A stretch of 64,000 nucleotides of DNA from Anatilimnocola aggregata (lineage in GTDB: Bacteria; Planctomycetota; Planctomycetia; Pirellulales; Pirellulaceae). The stretch spans positions 2,232,001 to 2,296,000 of the forward strand of contig NZ_CP036274.1 of the NCBI RefSeq assembly GCF_007747655.1. The letters run 5' to 3'. The notes under the pieces were generated by a model. It was not told the origin of the DNA. It saw only the letters and a program-made list of their open reading frames with translations, and ran no database searches. This document shows positions 34,793 through 41,700 of this stretch, one piece after another (the first letter of the stretch is position 1; each line of letters opens with the position of its first letter). Made by a program: the position numbers and the translations under genes.

Positions 34793-36274
34793 TTAATTCT
34801 GCGACGATTCACGGGCTACTTTGCGCCGCGGCGGAGTTCCCCGTTGGAATATGCCTGTTCGATTCGCACTCAAGCAGCGGCCACTGGCCCAGTTTCTCAG
34901 CTTTTCAATTGCTTCGCCGGCTGTGCGAGCGATCGGCACCACATGTTGGGCGGCGGCGTTCAACGGCAGGTCCAGAAGGGCAGCTAGTCGACAACAGGCG
35001 CGGATTTCGGCGCCGGTCCACTCGTCGTCGTTGGGGATTTGCTGGGCAGGATTCAAATGGAATTTAGCGAGGTACATTTCCCAAATCCTTCTCCGTTGCG
35101 ATTGATCCGGTAGATCAATGAACGTCACGGCGTCAAAACGCTCAGCCCGCGCAAATTCCGGCGGCAAGCGAGAAATGTCATTGCAGGTCCCTACGAAGAA
35201 GACGTCGCTCGTGCGGTCGTTCAACCAAGTGAGCAATTGACCGAAAATCCGCGACGCAACGCCGGAATCTCCTGCGTTGCCACTGACTCCCGCCAGTCCT
35301 TTCTCCAATTCATCCGCGAACAGCACGCACGGTGCCATCGCGTCGACGATTCGCAGCGTTTGACGCATGTTCCGTTCGCTCTCACCCACGAGGCTTCCCA
35401 GTAGGTTGCCAATTTCAAGGGTTAACGTCGGCCGGCCGGTTTCGTTTCCGAGGCTTTTGGCAAATGCGCTCTTGCCGCAGCCGGGCGGCGACAGCAGCAA
35501 CACGCCGCGTGGGCGCAATAGTGGGTTTGCTTCACCTTGTCGGCGCATCGCCCGCAAGCAGAACGCCTTGAGTGCATCCAATCCGCCGATGTCGGCGAAG
35601 GTCTCGTTGCCGCGGTGTAGAGAGATTAGGCCACTCTTCTTCAGCATCTGGGATTTTTGTTCCCAGAGCACGTCCGCGCGTAACTTACCGTGCCGCACGA
35701 GCGACAAGCTGAAGGCCCCTTCAGCTTCGTACCGTGTCAACCCTGTTGCGGCGTCGATGACGCGATCGAACTCCGCCGGGACGGGCAACTCGTCGCGCTC
35801 GGTGGCAATGCCGCGGGCAATCTCTGACAGCTGCTCGCGCCCGGGCAGATCGTGCTCGATCACCACAAACTGCTTTTCCAATTCGGCCGGTACTTGGACG
35901 ATTGGCGATAAGATGACGACGAACGTGCGGTTCTGTTTGCCGTGGGCAATCTGCTTGGCGAGTGCCTGCACGATCTCGCCACTCTGCAGGAACCGATGAA
36001 AATTCACCAGTACGAGCAGCGCGGGCTGATCCGAAGCCGCGAGTGCGGAGAGTGCGCGAATGGCGGCCAGGGGATCATTGGTACCTGTATCCGCACCGGC
36101 GTCTTGGCCCTGCATTCTGAGCCCTTCTTCAATATCCCACGTGGCGAGCCGCCATTCTTCGCTACGGCACAGCATGCCGACCTCCGCTAACGCATCTTCA
36201 TGCTCGTGCGATTCAATCCACAGGCCAGTGAAACAGGCCCGAACCAATTCGGATAATCGCTCGGTGAGCGACAT
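34793..36274 (-). CDS. Ycf46-like AAA+ ATPase
   Basis: A 493-residue AAA+ protein. An N-terminal domain (about 1-230) is followed by the ATPase module, with FADIGGLDALKAF, Walker A LLLSPPGCGKSAFAKSLG (about 264), Walker B CVLFADELEKGL, sensor 1 GTCNDISRLP and an arginine-finger region FARAERFDAVTFIDLP. The N-domain and module resemble Ycf46 of cyanobacteria and plastids. ATG at 36274 is chosen because AGGAG lies 7 bp upstream; the ATG two codons earlier sits against the SD. Its neighbours encode DUF2997 and DUF1257 (Ycf35-like) proteins, a set also linked to Ycf46 elsewhere (from memory). Confidence 0.8.
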   Translation of the reverse strand: MSLTERLSELVRACFTGLWIESHEHEDALAEVGMLCRSEEWRLATWDIEEGLRMQGQDAGADTGTNDPLAAIRALSALAASDQPALLVLVNFHRFLQSGEIVQALAKQIAHGKQNRTFVVILSPIVQVPAELEKQFVVIEHDLPGREQLSEIARGIATERDELPVPAEFDRVIDAATGLTRYEAEGAFSLSLVRHGKLRADVLWEQKSQMLKKSGLISLHRGNETFADIGGLDALKAFCLRAMRRQGEANPLLRPRGVLLLSPPGCGKSAFAKSLGNETGRPTLTLEIGNLLGSLVGESERNMRQTLRIVDAMAPCVLFADELEKGLAGVSGNAGDSGVASRIFGQLLTWLNDRTSDVFFVGTCNDISRLPPEFARAERFDAVTFIDLPDQSQRRRIWEMYLAKFHLNPAQQIPNDDEWTGAEIRACCRLAALLDLPLNAAAQHVVPIARTAGEAIEKLRNWASGRCLSANRTGIFQRGTPPRRKVARESSQN

Positions 36275-36300
36275 AGGCATTCTCCTGGAAAACGAAAAAT

Positions 36301-36336
36301 GGCCGGTGCGCACTCCCTTGGGGATGCGCATCGGCC
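36301..36336 (-). promoter_or_regulatory. Leader hairpin before the Ycf46-like gene
   Basis: An inverted repeat (36301-36312 with 36325-36336, one mismatch). On the - strand it is followed by ATTTTTCGTTTTCC and then AGGAG and ATG. It has the same order (hairpin, T-rich run, SD, start) as the leaders at 38156, 31526 and 31246. Confidence 0.5.
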
Positions 36337-36366
36337 GTAGGATTTGAAACATGTCTGGAATTGCCG

Positions 36367-36537
36367 TTAGCGGGCGAGATGGCGCTGCAAGCGGGCGATG
36401 CGAGCGTGCAGCCGATCCACCTTGCTGAAGGCCCGCTTGAGCTTGGTCGTCCGTCGCCGCAGCGTCACTCGATGGGCTTCAAGCTGTTCTTGTTGGCGCA
36501 TTCGGCGATGAGATTGGCATGGAGGGTTCGGGTACAT
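36367..36537 (-). CDS. Small Arg-rich ORF between DUF2997 and the AAA gene
   Basis: An ORF of 56 codons from ATG 36537 (GTG at 36549 possible). It is very basic (RRRTTKLKRAFSKVDRLHARIARLQRHLAR) and predicted to be helical. It has no clear SD. It fits tightly between the DUF2997 gene and the AAA gene, which favours a real microprotein, but evidence is thin. Confidence 0.35.
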   Translation of the reverse strand: MYPNPPCQSHRRMRQQEQLEAHRVTLRRRTTKLKRAFSKVDRLHARIARLQRHLAR

Positions 36538-36564
36538 GGCGCAGGACACGCCGACGGACCTGAC

Positions 36565-36762
36565 TCACGCCTGGCCCTCTTTAATCGTCTGGTCACGAGC
36601 CTGATGTTGGTGGAACTCCGCCGTGAGCTTTTCGCGCACTTGAGCACCCAAGGCTTGCTCGATAAAACGACTTGCCTGACGACATTCGCCGCCGACAATT
36701 CCCTTGGTTTCAATTTTCGCTTCGCCCTTGGGCGATACAATGACTTCGATGATCTGCTTCAT
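36565..36762 (-). CDS. DUF2997 family protein
   Basis: A 65-residue protein. MKQIIEVIVSPKGEAKIETKG, then CRQASRFIEQALGAQVREKLTAEF, is the DUF2997 pattern (short beta-hairpin followed by a helix). AGAGGTG precedes ATG. The start overlaps the stop of the DUF1257 gene in ATGA, indicating translational coupling. DUF2997 and DUF1257 genes are typically found as neighbours. The function is unknown. Confidence 0.8.
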   Translation of the reverse strand: MKQIIEVIVSPKGEAKIETKGIVGGECRQASRFIEQALGAQVREKLTAEFHQHQARDQTIKEGQA

Positions 36763-37130
36763 ACGGCACCTCTAGTCACCTGGATGGTGAGTTTGATCGA
36801 ACCGTCGGCAAGCATTTGCTCGCTGACCGTGTGACCCTTCTTGCGGGCCGCGATTTTCGCTAGTTCACACGCATATGCTTGCAGAAACCGATCCAGTTCC
36901 TGCTGTTTTCCCCAACGGCCGTTGAAGTTATCAAATTGCAGCTGGCCGGTACTCAGATCGCAGACAACCGGGTAATTCCAACCGGGCAGGTTGATGCCCA
37001 GACCAGACGCCGCTGAGTTGAACAACTTGTGTTGGCCACTTACTGGTGGGGATAGACCGAGACGCTTACAGGCTGCGAGAATCGCAGCAGCATCACGTAG
37101 TTCAGTCTTTATCAAAACGATATGGGAAAT
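36759..37130 (-). CDS. DUF1257 (Ycf35-like) protein with an ATT start
   Basis: A 123-residue protein. Family-typical parts are LRDAAAILAACKRLGL, GWNYPVVCDLSTGQLQFDNFNG, LDRFLQAYACELAKIAARKKGHTV and ADGSIKLTIQV. Family members start MSHIV or MSHF. Here that N-terminus is encoded from ATT at 37130 (ATT TCC CAT ATC GTT), and AAGGAG lies exactly 6 bases before this ATT. The only downstream candidate is TTG at 37115, which has no SD and would cut off the conserved start. So initiation at ATT, as in infC, is the best reading. The ATG of the next gene overlaps its stop. Confidence 0.75.
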   Translation of the reverse strand: MSHIVLIKTELRDAAAILAACKRLGLSPPVSGQHKLFNSAASGLGINLPGWNYPVVCDLSTGQLQFDNFNGRWGKQQELDRFLQAYACELAKIAARKKGHTVSEQMLADGSIKLTIQVTRGAV

Positions 37131-37213
37131 GATCAGCTCCTTTCGAAAATATTGAAATTGGTTTTCTGTCGACTGAATGCGGTGAAGACAACGTCAACAG
37201 ACTGCGAGTTGCT

Positions 37214-37783
37214 TCAAGCGCGGTGGCCGTCGGCATCCGATCCCTGGATACGCAATTCGCCGGTGGCGTTTTGCACCAATCGAGGAATTGGAGGCACCTG
37301 GTCGGCGATGAGTTCCCGGGTCAGTTCTTCAATCAGTACGTGCCCTTCTTCTTCTCGGCTCGGTTCTCGCCACAGTCCCACCAGTGAAATCCCTGCCAGT
37401 ACCAGTGGCGCGATGGCGGCGATTAGTACTCCGACGGCGATGATGCAATTAGCCACCTGCGAATCGGTAAGCCGGTCCTCGGCGACTTCGGCGCGCGCAA
37501 TTTCGAGCGCGTCGCGCTGCTTCGCAAGCTCGGCCTGGTCTTGCCGCAGCCCATTCTGCATTTGAATGAGTTCACGGCGGGCCTTGGCGTCAGCGTCGAT
37601 CAATTGCTGACTACCTTGTGCGATCCTCTGGGTCGATTCCGCCATCCGTTGGTTCTGCGCCGCCTGTTCGTGCGTGACCTGTTGCGCAAGGTCTCCGAGT
37701 CGGGAGTCGCTGCTACATCCGACCATCAGGATGAGCACGCTCGCGATCGGGATGCTCACGATCAAGATGTGTCGTTGTTTCAT
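37214..37783 (-). CDS. Lipoprotein with coiled coil and membrane helix
   Basis: A 189-residue protein. The signal peptide and lipobox are LILMVGC. A Gln/Ala-rich coiled coil follows (about 30-105: EQAAQNQRMAESTQRIAQGSQ and on), then a membrane helix (about 112-135: CIIAVGVLIAAIAPLVLAGI), then a charged C-terminal part. Similar coiled-coil plus membrane layouts are found in spanin- or gasket-like proteins, but I would not name one. AAGGAG lies 11 bp upstream of ATG, slightly far. Its 5' end overlaps the preceding small membrane ORF. Confidence 0.65.
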   Translation of the reverse strand: MKQRHILIVSIPIASVLILMVGCSSDSRLGDLAQQVTHEQAAQNQRMAESTQRIAQGSQQLIDADAKARRELIQMQNGLRQDQAELAKQRDALEIARAEVAEDRLTDSQVANCIIAVGVLIAAIAPLVLAGISLVGLWREPSREEEGHVLIEELTRELIADQVPPIPRLVQNATGELRIQGSDADGHRA

Positions 37784-37916
37784 TGGACTTCATTCTCCTT
37801 GTGGAAAGAATTCTGCGCAGCAGCCGGCGAGTTGCGCGAAGCATTCGCGTCTGCCACACGAGTGCTACTGCTAAAACAGCTAGTGCGACTGCAAAGCAGC
37901 CAATCAGCGTATTGAT
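37713..37916 (-). CDS. Small membrane protein, possible ATC start
   Basis: A 67-codon reading frame beginning at ATC 37916, 8 bases after AAGGAG and 3 bases after the stop of the gene at 37920. The translation starts (I/M)NTLIGCFAVALAVLAVALV, a good membrane helix, then becomes strongly basic (RMLRATRRLLRRILSTRR). No ATG, GTG or TTG lies at the proper position. It overlaps the first 71 bases of the next gene in another frame. This is the second gene here with a mutated start (ATC for ATG). Confidence 0.45.
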   Translation of the reverse strand: MNTLIGCFAVALAVLAVALVWQTRMLRATRRLLRRILSTRRMKSNETTTHLDREHPDRERAHPDGRM

Positions 37917-37919
37917 TTG

Positions 37920-38126
37920 CTAGTCTCCTTCTCGTAGTGAAAGGGGTTCAGTCTGTACTTGCTCATTGGTTTCTACGGCCCTTGCATTGTCCAATTTCCT
38001 GTCGCGAATTTGCGTGGCAACTGCCGTCGCTATTAGAGTGAGCACGCGATGTAGCACAGTGTTTGGAGGAATCGGACCGTCCTTCAGATTCTGTGGCGTC
38101 TTGCCGTGTCGTAATTGAATTGTCAC
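37920..38126 (-). CDS. Small protein following the recombinase gene
   Basis: A 68-residue protein from GTG 38126, with GAGGAG 7 bp upstream. It starts (V/M)TIQLRHGKTPQNLKDGPIPP, followed by a helical hydrophobic part and an acidic C-terminus. I cannot name a family. It lies 80 bp after the serine recombinase stop, with the hairpin at 38156 in between. It is probably the first gene of the element's main - strand transcript. Confidence 0.6.
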   Translation of the reverse strand: MTIQLRHGKTPQNLKDGPIPPNTVLHRVLTLIATAVATQIRDRKLDNARAVETNEQVQTEPLSLREGD

Positions 38127-38155
38127 GAACAAACTCCTCGAACAAGAAACGAAAA

Positions 38156-38178
38156 GACCCCGGCGTTCGGCCAGGGTC
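38156..38178 (-). promoter_or_regulatory. Leader hairpin after the serine recombinase gene
   Basis: A 9-pair stem with one mismatch (38156-38164 with 38170-38178). On the - strand it is followed by TTTTCGTTTC and then GAGGAG and the GTG at 38126. It could end the recombinase transcript and also act as leader for the next gene. Confidence 0.5.
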
Positions 38179-38206
38179 AAAACTGTATACGGTTGACTTT
38201 CCTTAG

Positions 38207-40162
38207 CTATAGTTCCGGCGGAATGTAGCCTTTCAAAACTTCAAACCGATACTGCGGATGCCGATGGCGACGCAGTTTGGGATAATCGTCCGGAGGAGCC
38301 GATATGAGCTGGTAAGGAGTTGCGACTTGCAATGACTTCATTCGGCGGTGTAGTTCAAGCGAGTTCCATACCGCCGTTTGAGTTGGCTTCTCTGCGAGCT
38401 GAAGAGCGATCTCCCGCTGTTCGAGACCTTCTGCCGTCAACCGCACCACGTCATTGCAAATTCGAACTCTCTGTGGAGGTTCGAACGAGTCAATCGTGAT
38501 GTCGGCGGAAAGCAACGCCCTTAGGCCTGGAACTAGCTCCCCATCCGGAAAGTTTCCGAGAAGATCCAAACGACACTTGGCGCGAGGCAAGAGATGCCCC
38601 CCATCGCAAAGCCGAACGAGATAGATGTGCATGTCCGGTACGAGTTGCCGGACGAGTTCGCCGAACTCAAGCGAGTTTACAGCGAGCTTCTCGAACTCTG
38701 CTGTAAGCGATTGCCGCAATTCGCAAGGTGACATGGGAATATCAAGCGATCGTTCCCGGGCGGATTCCAAAAAACGGCGCTCAGCGGCTTGCAGTTTTTC
38801 GAGCTTGTCGATTTCCGCAAGCATCTCCGCAATGGTCGTGGAAACTCCAAAGGCGAGAAGTGCTTCCTTAACCTTTTCCTTCTTGCGAATGAGATTCACT
38901 TCGTCTCGCTCCAGATTCTTCCAGCGAGCCGTAAGCCCCTCCTTCCCCCCAGAAGTCGCTTGGCGAACGAGTTCTCGAAACTGGTCGTCAACACCATCAA
39001 TTTCGAACAACTTCCGAGTAATAATTTTGACGAGTTCCTTAGCCGCAAGAATTCCTGGAAAGCCGATCGAGTTCCAACATTTCCGTTCTCTCGCGCCCGA
39101 ACACATCAGATTGTCAGTGATGCCATTGCCGCCCCAAACATAATGGCGTCCACAATACCAGCAGCGGGCATGCTGCCCGAATGATCGTGTTCGCTTTCTG
39201 GGAACTTCGAGGCGAGGATCACCTCCATTTCCGGTTTTTCTCCGGAAGTGTTTGTTCCTGTCGGCAAGCAGAATGACAAGCTCGTCGAACTCAACTTGGT
39301 CAAAAAAAGCCAAGTGAGGAGCGTGATAATAGTTTGGCCCTTTGGGATTCTTTCTCGACGTGCGCTTGCCACTGGCATGGTGCTTTACCGTTGCCGTTCT
39401 TCCTCGTTGCGGAAAGCCCTTGAGCAACGTGTTTCGATAGTAGCGGAGCACCATCGTTCCGTTCCAGTTTTGGTTCCGAGCATAGGGCCCTACGGGTACC
39501 CCGCTTGCGCGAAAGTAAGCTGCCACGGCCTCGCCGTTTAGAGTTTCCCGCAAGATCCGCGATCCTTCGCGGATCACCGCCTCTCGTTGCGGATCCTTTT
39601 GCCAATCCGCATACGTCTTGGCACCTTCTGGCACAATGTAGCCCATGATTGCGCGGTTGCCCGTAGCTCCGAACTTCTTGAAGCGATTCATCGTTTTCTG
39701 TTTGATCCGCATCGAGGTTCGCTGATTGTGGGCCACGTTTTCCCCGCAAGCGTTCAAGGCATCCTGCTCCCAAGTTTCCTCTACAGTATCGATGCCATCG
39801 TTGATGCAAATTGATCGTGTGCCGTTATCGACGCCGACGCCGAGCAGGCGAGCCGCCTCTCCACCGCGAATAAGGCGACTGAGGTCGTCAAAGATGAAAA
39901 CATCGTACTTTCGGGATTTGTACGCGGCCGCAATCTGTTCGAGTTCCGGCCGCTCCAGGTTCTCACCTTTGCCTTTGGTGGCGATCACGCGATATTCCGC
40001 CGGGCCCGAGTAAAGCTCTCCGATCAATTGCTTTCCGTTATCTTCCTGATCTTCGAGGCTCAGCTCCTTTTGCTTTACGCAGCCGGAAATCCGGCAGACA
40101 ATTGCGACGACCAACGACATGCCGTTGCGAGGGGCAAGACCATTATCAGATTTCCTCAGCAT
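38207..40162 (-). CDS. Large serine recombinase
   Basis: A protein of up to 651 residues. The N-terminal resolvase domain carries the catalytic serine in CRISGCVKQKELSLEDQ and the conserved DDLSRLIRGG. The recombinase domain has NWNGTMVLRYYRNTLLKGF. A zinc ribbon (CWYCGRHYVWGG ... CSGARERKCWN) and a coiled coil (about 410-475) follow. The start may be ATG 40120 (MSLVVAIVCRISG), which suits the family; neither has a good SD. Large serine recombinases integrate phages and integrative elements at attB/attP sites. It is the likely integrase of this element. Confidence 0.88.
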   Translation of the reverse strand: MLRKSDNGLAPRNGMSLVVAIVCRISGCVKQKELSLEDQEDNGKQLIGELYSGPAEYRVIATKGKGENLERPELEQIAAAYKSRKYDVFIFDDLSRLIRGGEAARLLGVGVDNGTRSICINDGIDTVEETWEQDALNACGENVAHNQRTSMRIKQKTMNRFKKFGATGNRAIMGYIVPEGAKTYADWQKDPQREAVIREGSRILRETLNGEAVAAYFRASGVPVGPYARNQNWNGTMVLRYYRNTLLKGFPQRGRTATVKHHASGKRTSRKNPKGPNYYHAPHLAFFDQVEFDELVILLADRNKHFRRKTGNGGDPRLEVPRKRTRSFGQHARCWYCGRHYVWGGNGITDNLMCSGARERKCWNSIGFPGILAAKELVKIITRKLFEIDGVDDQFRELVRQATSGGKEGLTARWKNLERDEVNLIRKKEKVKEALLAFGVSTTIAEMLAEIDKLEKLQAAERRFLESARERSLDIPMSPCELRQSLTAEFEKLAVNSLEFGELVRQLVPDMHIYLVRLCDGGHLLPRAKCRLDLLGNFPDGELVPGLRALLSADITIDSFEPPQRVRICNDVVRLTAEGLEQREIALQLAEKPTQTAVWNSLELHRRMKSLQVATPYQLISAPPDDYPKLRRHRHPQYRFEVLKGYIPPEL

Positions 40163-40206
40163 CTCTGGACGCCTTTATTTCGAGGCGTCGGAAACAACCT
40201 TCTACG

Positions 40207-40225
40207 CTTGTCCCAGTGGGACAAG
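40207..40225. repeat. 19-bp perfect palindrome CTTGTCCCA-G-TGGGACAAG
   Basis: Two 9-base arms around one central base, 45 bp upstream of the longest serine recombinase start. The half-site TGTCCCA resembles the AGTCCCA half-site at 40432-40467. It could be the recombinase core site or an operator. Confidence 0.6.
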
Positions 40226-40267
40226 AGAGTTGACAACAGGTGAGAACCCCTGACTGGAAACGAGAAC

Positions 40268-40337
40268 AAGCGAGAATGAACAAGTCTTTGCCGGCCCAGG
40301 AGTTAAAGTCATAAGCCGTTCTCGCTTCATGACTTGT
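40268..40337. repeat. Interleaved inverted repeats (pseudoknot-like order)
   Basis: AAGCGAGAA (40268-40276) is complementary to TTCTCGCTT (40319-40327), and ACAAGTC (40280-40286) to GACTTGT (40331-40337). The order A-B-A'-B' would allow an H-type pseudoknot if transcribed, or may reflect paired protein-binding sites. Confidence 0.45.
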
Positions 40338-40383
40338 AGTTTTAGGTCGGCGGAATCCTGTCCTCTCCGTTGAACTTACCGAT

Positions 40384-40431
40384 GCCTGTCGCAAGTTGTT
40401 GTTAGGCAGCAACTTGCGACAGGCGTTTTTT
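40384..40431 (+). terminator. Strong intrinsic terminator without an obvious gene
   Basis: A 15-bp perfect stem (40384-40398 with 40410-40424), an 11-base loop and TTTTTT. By structure it is a textbook terminator on the + strand, yet no + strand gene precedes it. It may end a short RNA from the repeat region, or be a recombination-site hairpin. Confidence 0.55.
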
Positions 40432-40467
40432 ATTAGTCCCAGTGACTGGGACTAATACTGGGACTAA
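40432..40467. repeat. 25-bp palindrome plus a third half-site
   Basis: Two 12-base arms around one G (40432-40456) are followed directly by an 11-base repeat of the right arm (ACTGGGACTAA, 40457-40467). Three regularly spaced half-sites suggest binding of a dimeric protein plus one more subunit, such as a recombinase or repressor. Confidence 0.55.
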
Positions 40468-40566
40468 CTCAACGGATCGCACCCTCCCCTTAGGCGGGTT
40501 TGCTATCTTTCGTCCGTCTGGGCCGCGTCTGGCCGGCACCTCCAATAATTGATCGGGAATTGGTAA

Positions 40567-41370
40567 TTAGGCTGTCTCGCTCTGTCCCGGATTCAGGTCG
40601 AGCAGCCGCATCGAACTCATCAACTTCTTGGAATCATCAGGTCGAAGATGGCGGTAGTGAGCAACCATCTTCGAGTCCCGGTGCCCCAGCCATTCGAGCA
40701 ACTGGGCCTCAGTGGCACCGTTGCGGAAACTCTCGCTACAGAAGTAATGTCGCAGTGAGTGGACTCGGCCATGTTCGAAGCCAATTTCGCCCGGCGGCGT
40801 CGGGTATTTCGATTTCAGATTTTCGATGACGTAATCTTTGAGGTTACGTAGTACTGTCGAATCCTGCAGCTTCGAACCGAGCGGTCCGTGGAAAATCAGC
40901 CCGTCCAAAGTTTTGGAAAGCCGAGCCAAAACCTTCAGTAATTCGGGGTGAATCGGCAGACACCGAGTACGCTTTCCCTTGGTGTGTCGCGCGGACCCAA
41001 GCTTGATTCGACGATAGCTCCAACGTTCATCGGTAAGTCGTAGTACTCCCGCCTTCACGTCAACGTCGCTCCAGCGCAGGGAAGCAAGTTCGTTGATTCG
41101 TAGCCCCGTGCAAGCAAGCCCAATCAGCACGTCGGCGAGCCAGCCAAGTTCATTGGCGATGCAGTACAGGACCATATCGGTGACCTGCTCGAAGGTGTAA
41201 CAATAGGCATCGCAACCCTCAGGCTTCACCAGTAAGAGATCGATACGATTCTCTGGGGCTAATCGCTTCTGGCTGATGAGCCAATTGACGACTGTCTTTG
41301 GTTCGGAAACCGCAATGTTCTCGACGAAATCCCCGTTCGAGCTGCGATCGTCTGTAGATCCATTTCCCAC
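40567..41370 (-). CDS. Tyrosine recombinase, N-terminally shortened
   Basis: A 267-residue protein containing the catalytic domain of phage-type integrases: TGLRINELASLRWSDVD (first Arg), the basic strand with KGKRTRCLPIHPEL, HSLRHYFCSESF (His-x-x-Arg) and LLEWLGHRDSKMVAHYRHL (His and the nucleophilic Tyr). About 50 residues precede the catalytic domain, where family members have a core-binding domain of about 100 or more. The GTG start has a GGTAGCGGGTGGG stretch rather than a clear SD. The catalytic residues are intact, so activity is possible, but 5' truncation is likely. Confidence 0.7.
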   Translation of the reverse strand: MGNGSTDDRSSNGDFVENIAVSEPKTVVNWLISQKRLAPENRIDLLLVKPEGCDAYCYTFEQVTDMVLYCIANELGWLADVLIGLACTGLRINELASLRWSDVDVKAGVLRLTDERWSYRRIKLGSARHTKGKRTRCLPIHPELLKVLARLSKTLDGLIFHGPLGSKLQDSTVLRNLKDYVIENLKSKYPTPPGEIGFEHGRVHSLRHYFCSESFRNGATEAQLLEWLGHRDSKMVAHYRHLRPDDSKKLMSSMRLLDLNPGQSETA

Positions 41371-41700
41371 CCGCTACCTATTATGCCCAGATGAGGCAAT
41401 GGTAGCCTGCTCCGTCTGGGGCGATGAGGGGGACTCGCCATTCTGGCGCCGTAAGATTTCAGCGGCGTGCGCTGCAATTATCTCCAGCAGACGGTTTTGC
41501 GCCTGCACGCTTCGCTGCCTTTCGTCTGCAAGTTTGCCTTCGATATTTTCCAGTTTACCTCCCAAGCTGAGTACGAATTCACGAAGTCTCTGACCTCTGA
41601 TATTCCAGCGGCTTTTTTTACCTGATTTGACGCACCTTCTATCCGACTTAGGGCCGCTACGGCCTCAGGGCGTAAAGTGCTTCGGACGATGTGTCCTACG
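41371..41700. other. Gap between the shortened integrase and kdpE
   Basis: A - strand frame (41374 to about 41660) encodes a helical, coiled-coil-like stretch (LGGKLENIEGKLADERQRSV) but has only a TTG start without SD. It could be a remnant of a gene linked to the integrase. A 5-bp GC stem (41652-41664) lies beyond the kdpE stop without a T-run. Confidence 0.4.

Larger units (their letters stand above)
40163..40566. other. Repeat-rich region between two recombinase genes
   Basis: No protein gene. The region contains several inverted and direct repeats (separately listed at 40207, 40268, 40384 and 40432). It is a good place to look for an attachment or regulatory site. Confidence 0.6.

Noticed and set aside
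41259-41477. Frame with an HTH-looking stretch (DLQTIAARTGISSRTLRF) over the integrase start
   Set aside because: It is only about 35 codons from its ATG, lies fully inside the integrase 5' end and has no SD; likely coincidence.
41374-41565. Coiled-coil-like ORF before the integrase
   Set aside because: Only a TTG start without SD; kept as a possible remnant but not called a gene.
41652-41664. Short GC hairpin after kdpE as a terminator
   Set aside because: Only 5 bp of stem and no T-run on the - strand.
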